Source: Prostheceraeus crozeri (taxonomy: Eukaryota > Platyhelminthes > Polycladida > Euryleptidae). Taken from it: DNA of 64,000 bases. The stretch is from NCBI GenBank assembly GCA_907163375.1, contig CAJQUW010005533.1, positions 2,195,001 through 2,259,000 on the forward strand, written 5' to 3'. Under the pieces are notes generated by a model that was given only the letters and a program-made list of their open reading frames with translations, did not search any database and was not told the DNA's origin. Both the position numbers and the translations under genes were made by a program. This document shows positions 11,301 to 26,300 of this stretch, piece by piece (position 1 is the first letter of the stretch; every line of letters starts with the position of its first letter).

Positions 11301-14300
11301 AATGTGACTAACTTTGGCGAAATTTGATGATTTTGGAAAACTTGAAAAGTGTGGGTGGGGGGAAGGAATAGAAGCACCGAAATGTGTTTTTTCCACATCT
11401 CTACACCTAGGTAATGGCCGGCTAAATTTAAGACAAATAATATCCAACAATAGCATGTGAACTGTCGATGATTCTAGCATGATACAGCTTCAAAAAATAG
11501 AAAACTTTAGAGTTCTATTGCGGCAGTGCAGCGATTCAGTTGACACAATAATATCAAGCCTTGCTGAAAAAAACTCCACTTTTAATGCGAATGAATTTTC
11601 GTAGGAATTCTCTCGAAGCATGTATATTGACATATTCAATGTTTTACAGGTAGGCTCGATTCAGAAACTGAAACAGGACATGAAGACAATGCAGCAGACC
11701 GTAGGCTATTCTTCTTTTGAATTCTGTATAAAATATTATGGCGATTAATTCATGTTTTTCATTTTTGTAGATTGCTAATTTGAAAACGCAGACAAAGCAG
11801 TCTGTAGATTCTTTGAAATCTACTTTGGCAAGCAGATCTTACGTCGATCAAAAACTAAGTTCAATTAATAGAAAGATTCGCAGGAATAGAAGGAATTACA
11901 GGAGTACAACAAGTACAGTTTCGAATCTCAGCACTAAGGTAAGTAATATTCGCCTGTAGTTCGATATGACTGTAAGTTCACCGAGGAACATTCCTTATGT
12001 CCTCTTCAATTCAAGCTCTGTACCCACAGAGATAAGTTGCCTTGCCTGCGTGTTTGGGTCTATAGATGACATTCCTCAATAGGCACAAAGGGCAAGAATA
12101 TCAATATTCCATTGAGCGTATTTCATTTTCTATTCCATTCCAAAGTTCCATGGGTCAAATGACACAAGCCAAAGAGAGACGAATCTCTATATGAATTTAT
12201 TTTGAGAAGGAACATGGTCACGAACATTTTTTCACTCAATTGTAGGAAGCCCAAAAAACACGATCAGTGCATACGAAGTGAATCCTTTTTTCGTAGCGTT
12301 AGTTCTCCTGCACTTGGTCTCCTATTGTCTATTTCTATGAAGTCGTATTTCTATGGGGTTTGTGATGTTCTGCTGATTCTCTGTGTCTCTAATGTGTAGC
12401 AGGTTGTGTGAGATTTGTTCCATGTATGCAGTTTGGCTGTACGCTGTAGATGTTTGGTTAGTGGCTCTGATGATGACTGACGGTATTGGTCGAAAGGCCT
12501 CAGCAGAATAAAGGATTCACTTCGTACGCACTGATCGTGTTTTTGGGCTTCCTACAACTGAGTGAAAAAATGGATTCCAGCCCGATTTTCTATTCGATGG
12601 TCACCAAAAATATTTATTGAAATATGATAATTTTTCAATAGGTGTTCATGGTGAGCTTGCTCCTTCACAAATGTATATTAATCTCTATCGCTTGCTCCCA
12701 TTGCATTCAATGGTTGGGGTAGGATTATGTCAACTCTAGACTATCCCACATGCAAATGAATCTATCTCTGTGCTTGGACTAGACGGAGCAAGAGGTTCTG
12801 TAGCTTTATCTAGACGTGGTGTTGGTAAAGAAAAACTGAAATTGTTTCTTCCCAAATGACTTTGGTTTTGGCTAGACATGAAATTTTGCCTCCTGATTTC
12901 GGAAAATCTTAACGTGGGAAAACTTCTAATTCTTTGAAAAAGCATGGAATACTAACCGGGCATAATAATAGTGCAATTTTATAACTTGATGTGTATCAAG
13001 CTCAATGTTTCTCAATTGCTTCTAATGGCCGACTAATCTCGATCCTAAAGTAGACTTCAAAAGCTTATGAAACTACTTAAATCAAATGAAAGTGACTGAA
13101 ATATCCAAGGAGAATGACAAGTACTAATTCAACAAAAGACACCAACATCTTTGATACCCTGACTGCACTCGCCTGAACCAGGAGTCGAACCGAAGTTCGC
13201 GATGGAGACAAAATCGGAAATTCGTCACTAGGTCACGTCGATGGTGCAAAAGCAATGTGAGTGAAGGAGAATCCTCTAAGTGACGTCGGCCGCTTATTGT
13301 CCTATTATTATTGACAAAATGCTAACTGGCATTCATTCCGTAGTGAGACAGAATTTGAAGGTGACATTACTCACTCCAGTTTTGCGTCCGTTGAATCCGT
13401 CCGATGGAATTAGACGATTGCTCCCAATTTGCGCGTCTCCATTTAGATCGATCGTTGGCCAGCCAAGGGCTAAGGTTCAAGATATTCATGTTCTCCGACA
13501 CAGCTTACAACAACGCTTTCCGGGATCTGCCGACTGACCTCTGTCCATCTACTTCCATATTTGACGTCCTTTTGAGCCTGCTCTAGTTGTCTTATCCTTC
13601 TAATTGACTTAAACAGCGGAGCCGAGAGCGAAGGAAATGCAGCCTATATAATCTAGGTCCAATTTCCCTCGAAAGCCTTCTCTCCATCTGCTTTATCTCC
13701 TTCGTTTACTCAGTCTGACTCCATACATTCTGTCATCATGGCATTGTCGGTTCGACGATTCTCTCACGCTTTTCCTTGTAGCTGGTCTTCATCGTCTATG
13801 TGTCACTCCCAAAGGTCAGCGCACTTCTCACACAAGTTGAGCAAATCTTGCTGTTTAGCTTCAAAAAGTAGGATGTGGTGCTGGAAAGCGAGGAAAGCTC
13901 GTGGAATTTCTTCCACGCACACCGTACCCTCGTCAGCTGTCGCTGCCAATTACATGTAAGTATCACCTGCAGCAGTCAATGGGTCTCCGAGGTGGCAGAA
14001 CGCCTCATGATCATGTACAACGCATAAATCGACAGCAGGGGATTGAGGAGTCATCTGGTTTGAGCCGACTTCTGCACCTGAATCACTGTTTCATATTTCA
14101 TGGTAGGAGGGCCACCAGAAATAGCACTTCAAGAATAGAAGTAGCAACAAGACCACAGACTGCATAGGGATAGTTTGAAGAAGTAGCCGCTGCTTGAGCG
14201 TTGATGGGGAAGTTCACATCATCACCTTTGTATTCAAGGTGTTCGTTTATCTTCAGACCCTTAAAGGCAAAAACCGTCCTTCCATTTCTCTAGTTCTGCT

Positions 14301-17300
14301 TTTTCTGTTGCCAGAGGAACTATATCATCTGCGGATATAAGCTCCCAGGGAGGGCCTTCGCGAATGGCGTTCTTCAGTTGATCGATCACAATTTCAAGGA
14401 GGAGAACTGACCACAGAGTCCTGATGCGCTCCTCCAACCACTGGGAAGCTCTCGTTATCACCAGCGCAGGTGATGATAAGAAACCGGCTACGGGGAATTA
14501 GAGAAATAAGAGAATGAGTACGTAGCATTAAAAGGATCCAGTTATTAGTAAAAAAAGCAAATCTGTGGTCTGGTATCGTTGAAAAAAAATCCACCAAATG
14601 ATTTAGCAATGTCAAGTCCTTGTCAAAATGGTCTCATAAATGGTATTGATAAAACTGTCCAAGGGGAGGCGACAAAATAAATAGTATTTAAATAGCAGAA
14701 ACGTTCTTGGCAGAACTTACAGTCTGCCATTTTAGTTTAATTTTAGCCGGGAAATCAATAACCTTGGAAAGTTTGATAGTAGGCTTATCTCCGCTAACTG
14801 CCCAATGCTATCTATTTTTCGGCTAAAATTAAACAAACACGTAGCCTTTAGATGTTGCTGAGAACGCTTCTGTCATTTAAATTTCATTTTGAGACCTTCC
14901 CTTAGACAGTTTTATCAAAACTGAGTTCATTTTGACCAGGAACCATTTTATCTATTAAATATGAAGGGATCAAGAAGATTTTGTATAGAATTAAACATGA
15001 TAGAAAAAAGATAGAAGAGCTTTGCAGATTTGCAAGAAATTACAGTGACCAAGTATTTCCTCATTTTTCACTACGTCTGTTATTCTCTGTTTCGTATTTT
15101 AGACCAATCAGTTGACAAGGCAAGTGAATCAAATGAAAGGGGTAAGAACGTTGCATCAAATTGCTTGAATGATGCGAATTGCAATGGTTTGATTGTTTCA
15201 GAATCTCGAGAGGGACAATTGCAGAAATAGTCCATGTGTTCATGGTGGCTCTTGCATTAGTTTATACAATAGATATCATTGTCAGTGTCAAGATGGATTT
15301 GCAGTAAGTCACATCTTTAACACATTCAATATAAAGAATATTTCAAGTAAAATTTCAAAATTCCAAACTTCAAACAATTTTGATATTTCTTTATGGACGG
15401 TTATGCAAAAACTAGACTGTGACAGAAGTTCCTCATTCTTCATGATGATATCAAGACTGGGTTAATGATGACTTCATTTATCAATGAAGGTGTCATACAA
15501 TGAATGATGCCATTGCCATCGGTCGGAAAGTATACTTTCATGATAAACAACAAAATATTTCATAGTCAAAGCTTGTTGATGAAAATGCATGGAAATAAAG
15601 CTTGACAACACGCTGATTTTTCACTGCGCCATTATATATGAAATCATGGAATGGTGAACGTCATTAGTTGTCATAAGGACTGCTTCATTGAATTATTCGA
15701 ATTGCTAAGAATTACCGCATATTCAAATGTAGATGAATTTTGGGATGATTTCCATGATCGTATGAGAACAACTGGAATTCCAATGATAGAATGTATGTAT
15801 GGCACATGTATCAACCATTTCAGATAATTATATAAAGCATATATAAACCATGTAATGTTCAAGTCCCTTTACTTAACTTTAATTGTCGCTCAAAATACAG
15901 TATAAGCTTCAAACATATGAGATTTTTGACATCCTTATATAAATAATCTAGTACTATATGGCTGCCATTTTTGCTTATATTATATCTATGTAAGCATGCA
16001 AATGAATTAAAATTTGCAAAATGGCTTCTGAAAAATTATAATACACATTTGTGCGGCATAATTGCTTCTCCGTCTTTTAACTATCGCCACAGGTAGAGTA
16101 ATTATCTTATAATAAGCAACAACGTATCATAAGCTTAGGTAAAACAAGTATAAAACATCATACATTGTTTAGGCATAAACAAGGTAGAATCATCAGTTCA
16201 ACAGTATAGGAGTCTTTAAAGCTATGGTCATCCATGTTTCTGAACATTTTGTGCGTGAATATCAATTTCCATCGAATGCGACGAGATGTGAGAGTAAAAA
16301 TTTGACTGACTCAGACGCTCACGATGCTTCCAATTGCAAAATTTCGAAAACATGTGTGCAAATCGTTCGTGCACTTTCCTAATTTGATATATGAGGAACT
16401 CTTATAGGAGACGCCATGATATCGATGAACATTCGACGATTGATTACACATAATTCGCGCAAAGCAAAGGAAGTGAACAGGGATTATTATACAATGAAAT
16501 CATGATGTCGAAAATCTTAAAATTGCTGATAAAAATTGGATTGTCTTCATCTTCAATAATCTACAGAAATGCAAGATGACTTAGAATTTTCATATAAATG
16601 AAATAGCATAAATAGGCATAACAGATTTTTTTTAATTTGATAATTTAAAAATATTTTATGCAGCTGTAGCCCTCCATTTCTCTCGGATATATTTAGGAAG
16701 CTAAAAATAAGTGAAATTAAGAAAGTCATCAAAGTAAGTTCTCATGTATCCATATTTTGTCGACTTCATATTCATATATGAGCGACTGCAAATTTTTACA
16801 ATTGTAACTTTACTCGATCATTTTCCAGGGAAGATCATGCAACATAGATATCAATGAATGTCTACGGAATCCATGCAAGAATGGTGGCACATGTCATAAT
16901 ACCATGGGATCATTTATGTGAGTTTGAAAATTCATCATCAGCCTGTGATGAACATTGTGGCATAGAAATTGAATAAAGAACTGCGATTCATCACAAAAGA
17001 TGTTCCATGGAAAATGTAACCAAATACGAGTATTTTGAAAATATCAAATTTTCAAATGCAGTTTTGTAGGAGTGCCTGGTAATGCATTCTCTTGACTTAA
17101 CTTATAGCAATTCTGTAATTTAGGCATTTTCTAACAATAACTATCGTTAACTTAGGTAACAGTTATTAATTCAATTTTATTAAAATCCTTCTAGTGCTTC
17201 TTTTAAAAATCGCTGAGACGATGACATGTTTAGTGTCCTGCGGGTATACCCACACTCCGGCTACGAGCGCAAGTGGCTTGTTTCCTCTTATCGCAGTCGG

Positions 17301-20300
17301 AACGAAGAATTGGTTAATATTGACCCTCCGTTGTCAAACTTATATTCTCTGAATGAAAATTGTCAGTTTTTATGGTAATGTCTGGCGAGGAATTTCTATT
17401 GCTTTTTCACAAATGTAGTATGTACAAGTATTTAAGTCAAGTTCAAGTACATGACAGGACAATATCTCGTGTGACCTGAAATTGTGATGACACATTTTGA
17501 ATATATCATCGTCGTTTTATATATAAATCGCTGCAGATAGTACGATTATTTATTAAATTACACTCATATGATTGAGAATTAATTTAACACTAAATTTTTG
17601 ATCTTTTGGAACCCGTTTTTAATCAAATAGTGCCAACGTGTGTGAAGTTAGCGGAACCACTCAGCGGAACCATTTTTTATTATAGCTTAATTCTATTCGA
17701 AACAGCTGCTAGATTGTCAATTTCAGTCTCCTGATTACGAATCTGAGCTCAGATTTCACAAATTCACAGTCGCTTCTGAGAAATTCAAGTTTAAAGATAA
17801 AAGTGGTCCCGCTGTGAAGTTAGCGGAACCATCCAGCAGAACCAATTGCTGAGTCTCGCTGATTGACGCAGTAAATCAATTTCTTTTGGTCACTACCCGA
17901 TCAATTTTGTTGTGCTGATCACGAATATGTGCCTCATCTTTCAAAACAGTGCAGATTTCACCCGGAAATCTGAATTTCACTTTTTCTGCAAGCTGATTGT
18001 GAAGTTAGCGGAACCATTTTTCAATACAAAGAATTTCTCAGCGAAATCCATCCTCTCCTACTAATTTGAAGCTCCTAATCACAAATCTGTAATCAGATTT
18101 GCAAAACTCGCCCGCATTGCAAAGATATTCCTCTATCTGGGTCCGCTGTGAAGTGCCCGGAACCACCTACTGGCATTAAAATTTCAAATTCTAATTTTTG
18201 CACAGAATCACTGCAATAGACATACCAAGAGAATGGAATTGCTTCACTGATCACGGTTTGCCGTCCGATTTCACGGGAGAATAAGTACTTGCCGAGAAAA
18301 ATGGATTTTACGGTTATCATGGACTTTTCTGCAAGCTGATTGTGAAGTTAGCGGAACCATTTTTCAATACAAAGAATTTCTCAGCGAAATCCATCCTCTC
18401 CTACTAATTTGAAGCTCCTAATCACAAATCTGTAATCAGATTTGCAAAACTCGCCCGCATTGCAAAGATATTCCTCTATCTGGGTCCGCTGTGAAGTGCC
18501 CGGAACCACCTACTGGCATTAAAATTTCAAATTCTAATTTTTGCACAGAATCACTGCAATAGACATACCAAGAGAATGGAATTGCTTCACTGATCACGGT
18601 TTGCCGTCCGATTTCACGGGAGAATAAGTACTTGCCGAGAAAAATGGATTTTACAGTTTTCAAGGATTTCATCGGAATCTCAGAAAAAATCCAACCCTCT
18701 CCAGATCAGCCGAACCATCATTTATTACAGCACAATTCTATTGCACCATCACAATGTGTAATTACCTCTTGTGCGCTTTCCTTCTCGGTGCATGCTGTTG
18801 TGCCTCTGAAGTCATTAGATGTTTGAAGAAGACGGTTTACAAGTGTTCGTCCATCGGAACGCTGGTATCGCTAATTTCTCCATGTTTGTTGTTTCTAATT
18901 ACGAGGTTAGTTAAAGAAAACTTTCATGTTGTCCTAAAAAGGATTCAGAATCGCTTCATTGTTGAAAGATTGCAATGCTTTGTAGCTATTGTGCATATTA
19001 ATTCATTTCGTATCAAAAAACATAAAGTCTTAGTAGGATAACATTTTTCGGTTCCATGCTGTCAAATCTCTGCAGCGGATTGGTAATTCATTAGTTGCAT
19101 AATATCCTGAGGTGATAAAAGATAAGAAACTTGCTAATAAGTGCGATTCTTGCATAATGAAAAAATCACGTGTGTGAAGTTGGCGCAACCACTCAGCGCA
19201 ACCATTTTTGTTTTTACTGTGCCACTCCCAAAAATCACATAAACCACACAATTCGAGGTCGCTGATTATGTGCCACTACTCGGTTTCACGAAATTCAGCC
19301 TCCTTTGGCCAGAAAACGCAATTCAAATTTCAAATTGGTTGCGCTGTGAAGTTGGCGCAACCAAATTTGAAATCAAAATTACTCAGCACACAGGCAGTTA
19401 TGCTTCACATAAATAGTACCATCGGGTGTGCCAGGTCAATATTCATCAGAATCGACCAAACACTCGTACCTATTCACTTGCTAAATCAGAAAATATCATC
19501 CTTCAAAAACACATGATTTCCTGCCATGTATAGGCCTAGACATGATCGAGCTGAAGCTCAGATCAATTCGAGTCAGCGCAACCATTTTTCATTTCGAGTG
19601 TTTGGTCGATTCTGATGAATATTGACCTGGCACACCCGATGGTGCTATTTATTTGATGTGAAACGGCGTTTGAGCAGAGTAATTTCAACTTGAAAAGTGG
19701 TTGCGCTGGAATTATTGTGTGATGTAGTTGAACTTTGAATTGAGTTTTTCGAGTGAAGGAGGCCGAATTTAGTAAAACTGATGCGTGGCACATAATCAGC
19801 GACCCCAAATTGTACTAGAAACATGCATTTCAAGAGTGGCACACTCGAAATGAAAAATGGTTGCGCGGGTTGTGCAATATTTTATTATAAGCTTTGTCAT
19901 GTGATTTGATGTTTGATGTTTTCTTTTAGAGCGGGTGAAAGACTGGTTTTGTTTGATTGATTCTGATGAATGTTGACCTGGCACATCCGCTGGTACTATT
20001 TATGTGAAGCATAACTGCCTGTGTGCTGAGTAATTTTGATTTCAAATTTGGTTGCGCCAACTTCACAGCGCAACCAATTTGAAATTTGAATTGCGTTTTC
20101 TGGCCAAAGGAGGCTGAATTTCGTGAAACCGAGTAGTGGCACATAATCAGCGACCTCGAATTGTGTGGTTTATGTGATTTTTGGGAGTGGCACAGTAAAA
20201 ACAAAAATGGTTGCGCTGAGTGGTTGCGCCAACTTCACACACGTGATTTTTTCATTATGCAAGAATCGCACTTATTAGCAAGTTTCTTATCTTTTATCAC

Positions 20301-23300
20301 CTCAGGATATTATGCAACTAATGAATTACCAATCCGCTGCAGAGATTTGACAGCATGGAACCGAAAAATGTTATCCTACTAAGACTTTATGTTTTTTGAT
20401 ACGAAATGAATTAATATGCACAATAGCTACAAAGCATTGCAATCTTTCAACAATGAAGCGATTCTGAATCCTTTTTAGGACAACATGAAAGTTTTTCTTT
20501 AACTAACCTCGTAATTACAAACAACAAACATAGAGAAATTAGCGATACCAGCGTTCCGATGGACGAACACTTGTAAACCGTCTTCTTCAAACATCTAATG
20601 ACTTCAGAGGCACAACAGCATGCACCGAGAAGGAAAGCGCACAAGAGGTAATTACACATTGTGATGGTGCAATAGAATTGTGCTGTAATAAATGATGGTT
20701 CGGCTGATCTGGAGAGGGTTGGATTTTTTCTGAGATTCCGATGAAATCCTTGAAAACTGTAAAATCCATTTTTCTCGGCAAGTACTTATTCTCCCGTGAA
20801 ATCGGACGGCAAACCGTGATCAGTGAAGCAATTCCATTCTCTTGGTATGTCTATTGCAGTGATTCTGTGCAAAAATTAGAATTTGAAATTTTAATGCCAG
20901 TAGGTGGTTCCGGGCACTTCACAGCGGACCCAGATAGAGGAATATCTTTGCAATGCGGGCGAGTTTTGCAAATCTGATTACAGATTTGTGATTAGGAGCT
21001 TCAAATTAGTAGGAGAGGATGGATTTCGCTGAGAAATTCTTTGTATTGAAAAATGGTTCCGCTAACTTCACAATCAGCTTGCAGAAAAGTCCATGATAAC
21101 CGTAAAATCCATTTTTCTCGGCAAGTACTTATTCTCCCGTGAAATCGGACGGCAAACCGTGATCAGTGAAGCAATTCCATTCTCTTGGTATGTCTATTGC
21201 AGTGATTCTGTGCAAAAATTAGAATTTGAAATTTTAATGCCAGTAGGTGGTTCCGGGCACTTCACAGCGGACCCAGATAGAGGAATATCTTTGCAATGCG
21301 GGCGAGTTTTGCAAATCTGATTACAGATTTGTGATTAGGAGCTTCAAATTAGTAGGAGAGGATGGATTTCGCTGAGAAATTCTTTGTATTGAAAAATGGT
21401 TCCGCTAACTTCACAATCAGCTTGCAGAAAAGTCCATGATAACCGTAAAATCCATTTTTCTCGGCAAGTACTTATTCTCCCGTGAAATCGGACGGCAAAC
21501 CGTGATCAGTGAAGCAATTCCATTCTCTTGGTATGTCTATTGCAGTGATTCTGTGCAAAAATTAGAATTTGAAATTTTAATGCCAGTAGGTGGTTCCGGG
21601 CACTTCACAGCGGACCCAGATAGAGGAATATCTTTGCAATGCGGGCGAGTTTTGCAAATCTGATTACAGATTTGTGATTAGGAGCTTCAAATTAGTAGGA
21701 GAGGATGGATTTCGCTGAGAAATTCTTTGTATTGAAAAATGGTTCCGCTAACTTCACAATCAGCTTGCAGAAAAGTCCATGATAACCGTAAAATCCATTT
21801 TTCTCGGCAAGTACTTATTCTCCCGTGAAATCGGACGGCAAACCGTGATCAGTGAAGCAATTCCATTCTCTTGGTATGTCTATTGCAGTGATTCTGTGCA
21901 AAAATTAGAATTTGAAATTTTAATGCCAGTAGGTGGTTCCGGGCACTTCACAGCGGACCCAGATAGAGGAATATCTTTGCAATGCGGGCGAGTTTTGCAA
22001 ATCTGATTACAGATTTGTGATTAGGAGCTTCAAATTAGTAGGAGAGGATGGATTTCGCTGAGAAATTCTTTGTATTGAAAAATGGTTCCGCTAACTTCAC
22101 AATCAGCTTGCAGAAAAAGTGAAATTCAGATTTCCGGGTGAAATCTGCACTGTTTTGAAAGATGAGGCACATATTCGTGATCAGCACAACAAAATTGATC
22201 GGGTAGTGACCAAAAGAAATTGATTTACTGCGTCAATCAGCGAGACTCAGCAATTGGTTCTGCTGGATGGTTCCGCTAACTTCACAGCGGGACCACTTTT
22301 ATCTTTAAACTTGAATTTCTCAGAAGCGACTGTGAATTTGTGAAATCTGAGCTCAGATTCGTAATCAGGAGACTGAAATTGACAAACTAGCAGCTGTTTC
22401 GAATAGAATTAAGCTATAATAAAAAATGGTTCCGCTGAGTGGTTCCGCTAACTTCACACACGTATAGTGCCAACTATATTAAAAAAGCTTTGATTTATGA
22501 TTTACGTGAGCTTCATTCACTGTGTGATGGCTAGCATAGACATGTCATAAATCAGGGATGTATATGAATGATATGATTCATAATGATTCGTAAAACTTCG
22601 GACCACAGTGAATTCTCCACGCTTTGGGAGTTGTGTATCCCGAGTTCTGTATCATACTATTCATTGACATCCCTGCACAAATTAAGCCCTTGAGGTCCTC
22701 CGCAATATAATTGCGTCATGCACTTCATTTTCTGCTGTGTACAGCTATGGTGAGATGGCAAACCTTCATCAGCGATTTGTCAGCACGCTCCGGCCGCGTG
22801 GATAGATCACTTTTTTAGCTCTCTAGCTGACGTGTGTTCGAATCCTCGTCAGACAAGTTGCGGTCAAGAAGATATAAGTAAAATATTGAAGTCTATTTGA
22901 TCTTAATTTGCATCATGTCTATGTTTGTCATCGCATGCCAAGTAGCAACTTTTCACTGAATTCTGGTAATTACTTGACGTTTTTGACTGCGTGGGATGTA
23001 ACTTGGCAATGGCATGTGAAACCATATCTTTAATACATACTATTTGTTCTCCTTGGATAGGTGCACGTGCCCGTCCAATTGGCACGGCCAGCTTTGCAAA
23101 CAAAGAAAAGACACCTGTAATGGCAGTGACCATCAATCTTTATGTGGCCATGGCTTTTGTATGGACGCCGGAAATGTTCGCCCGGGCCAACCTCAACATA
23201 TATGTATATGTCATTCAGGTTGGACTAATGGACCTAATGGTGACTGTCGGCAAGACGTAAATGAATGTACAAAGGGACGACATCCTTGCTCAGAACATCC

Positions 23301-26300
23301 ATTAGTTCGTTGTGTAAATACTCCTGGAAGTTTTCATTGTGACAACTGCCCCAGAGGTAAGTTTCCTTCGTGTTGCGGTTGTATTAGAATATTTTCACAT
23401 TCTTTTATAATGTCAGAGATCAATTCTATTCAATCTCAATCCCAGTGAAATTTATCTAACACTGTCAATGTTAGCTGTTTTGTGCCTAGCCGAGTGTAAG
23501 TCTGTTTCACAAGGCAGTTCATTTTTTCCTGCGAGGGGATAGCAAATACTTCTGTTAATGCTATGCGGTGAAACTTGATGGTAAATAATAAATTGAAAGA
23601 AACATTCTTCTTCGGATACTTTATTATAAAAACTAAAAATGCAGCCTTTAGCAGTCCAACGGTGAATTTTGTTAATGTTGCAGCTGACGCGACCGGACCG
23701 TGGAAATAATTATTCAATTTAATTACTTCCTCGTTTAACGTCTCTTCTTATCGGTCCCTGACTGGGGGAAGTTGCACTTCAGTGAAACGAGAGCAGTGTC
23801 CTCCGACACCGTAGCGCCTTGACCCTTACAGAAAAGTCTCACGTAATTACATAAGAAATTGCTCCTGTAAATTATCAGAGAAATTGGAACGTTTTCGCTA
23901 ATATTGCAGGAGCATTTGCTCATTTATTATTGGAGATCGCCAATATTACAGGAGCATTTGCTAATTGCTCATCTAATTTTGGAGATTTAAGGTTTTCTTC
24001 GATGTAGGCTTGTCAGGTCGTCTTAGGTCATCCTGGCAGTTGGTGACCATCGACCGACAGGTGGTGCACAGATAATGCTATGTGTGGAACTTTCTACATG
24101 ACCAAGTCCGTGTAGATCTCATTTCTTTACACGAACCGGTTGTTCGGGCAATTAATTTTTTCAGATTCAAATCACGTTAAAATTAATATTGATCATTTTT
24201 CCGATTTCGTTGAATGAGTCGAATTGATTTTAGAATTCAACTTCATATCAAAATCTATAAGTTCCTATTAGCAGTTTAATGCAGAATTTTTCCTTCAAAG
24301 TTGTACAATAGCTGACTTATGTTTGAAAATACAAGGCTGTGGATTTGCAGAGCTTATTTTGGAAACTGAATAGTATATTCTCTTCAAAGACAGACATAGT
24401 CTTCCAAAATGATCTTATTGAATAATGTCATTTCAGATTATCGCACTGTTCAATCGTTCGATTGCCTTGTATAGCAATAAACTTGGAAAAATAAATCAAA
24501 ACGTGATTGATTTTGTTGCTAAAATACACCTTTCGAGATGCCGCATTCCTACAATGATGCTCACTTTCATATAGCCTACTATGTATCGCAATATGAATTA
24601 TGCCACAATTCTTGACGCAAAAAATGGAATCTCGTGTTTTAAGTTTGTAAAAATACGAAATCTCAAAATGTTTGTACTTTTGAACCGTGACTGCAAAGCT
24701 CTTGCGGTCTTCATTTAAAGTCGTGAATTAGTTTTTCAAACTTTGCTTGCGTTCAACCATCGCAATACGATGAAAAAGAGGACGTTTAACGTCGCATGTG
24801 AATTAGCTTTGTATTTAGATGGGTTTCTTCATTCCATCAACGGTAATAAATAACTAGACACCGACATCTTAGATGAATATTTTGTCATTTTAGGTTTTTA
24901 TATAGGTGAATAATTTTACAAATTTAGGTTGTTTATTTAGGTGAAACAAAAATCCTTTAAAAATATCTAGATTCATTGAGAGCAATGGTATTTTTTTGTT
25001 TACTTTCATGAATTGTGCTTTTTTAGGTAACTAATTTGTAAACAAATACCGCGACAATAATCTACGTATAAGTTTAAAAAAAGAACTAGAGAAAAGAAAA
25101 TGACAAATAAGTCCTAGATTTAATCGCGATTCGGAGCGATTCTATTTTAAGCTATAACAACTGCACAGATCAAACATTAACAACTAAGCATATAGCCTAT
25201 GTTTCAAAATGTATATTGACAATTCAGTTGTGCCATTGTTTATGTGTCAAACAGATCAACATTACTCGTATTTCAAATGCAATATAAACTCTATAAATGT
25301 ATATAAAGGAATTAGAAACTGACCAGAAACATGTGGCACTGCCCAGAACCACTCATCAATGTCTTCATTATTCCGATTATAAAAGTAAGTCGTTATCACG
25401 ATTTTCTCAATGTTTTCCAATGTGAGTACATGTAGATGAGTTAATCAAATAGCAAGTTTTTGTCGTAATGACAATATTTAGTTGATTTAGGTGTTTTAAC
25501 AAAATATCCGGAAAATTGTATAAAAAATTCATTTTAAGTAATTCACCTTTAAGTGATTGTTGTGCGTGCCATAATACACAACTGACATTTGATAGCATCG
25601 TATATCAGAAATGTCATCAAAAGTGTTATTCAGGTGCAGAACTCAGTGACATTTTAATGGACTTACCTTTTCTTCTAGTGCTGCAATAACTGCATTTGCC
25701 TTCTCTCCTAGGTTACGAAGGCAGTGGATTACAATGTAGCGATATCAATGAATGCAATCGACCTGATGCTTGTCCTAACAACCAAGTTTGTCGCAATGTA
25801 GTTGGATCCTTTGTTTGTGGTTGTCCTTCAAGTGAGTTACCATTTTATGAAATTATGTTGAATTGATATTTGATATCACATATAGTCCGGGAGCTACTGA
25901 CACTTTCTTCCTAAATTCGCGCACAGAAGGAATTTGTAGATATTGAAACGCTGAATACAAAAATCAGATTCTTAAGTCTCACACCAGTCACCTTCGGTTA
26001 TAGGTAAGGTTAAAGGGTTCCCATTGAAATCCAATGCTAAAATTCAAGAAATATCTATGGATTGTAGAACACTTGGCAATTTTCGTACATTTTCTTTTGC
26101 AGAAAAGAAACTATTTATCAGAATGTCATGAAATCTAAAACATGATTGAGTTCAGAACATCAACTTCGATATAAAAGTTGAAGTGAGTTACATGATTCAG
26201 TATTTGATGTTTGAGAGCCTCTACAAAATGAGATAAATCGCCAAAATTAAGTCAAAATATGAAATTTACTCACTTTTTAGAGGCTCTCAAACATCAAATA

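Larger units (their letters stand above)
17636..22463. mobile_element. 4.8-kb foldback element with 9-bp target duplication
   Basis: Ends ACGTGTGTGAAG (17636) and its reverse complement (ending 22463) are flanked by a perfect 9-bp direct repeat ATAGTGCCA (17627-17635, 22464-22472). Essentially all of the element is one palindrome centred near 19706 after allowing for extra repeat units on the right. Sequence repeats TGAAGTTAGCGGAACCA motifs at intervals. Internal 343-bp units occur twice on the left arm and four times on the right. The open frames repeated within these units are by-products of the tandem repeat. No transposase is visible. A 9-bp duplication with long inverted ends fits a Mutator-like foldback element, but without a transposase this is only a suggestion. 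Confidence 0.85.

Noticed and set aside
12465-12515. Hammerhead-like core CTGATGA ... GAAA
   Set aside because: The stem next to CTGATGA does not pair properly with the bases before GAAA without an extra base, so the fold is not a convincing ribozyme.
17985-22110. Repeated 75-78-codon frames beginning [13 protein letters not shown]
   Set aside because: They recur only because the 343-bp unit is tandemly repeated; no start context, domain or separate signal.
17985-22110. CRISPR array
   Set aside because: Units are 343 bp without unique spacers, and the setting is an animal intron.
22835-22855. Functional tRNA
   Set aside because: Only a B-box-like word is present, without A box or stems.
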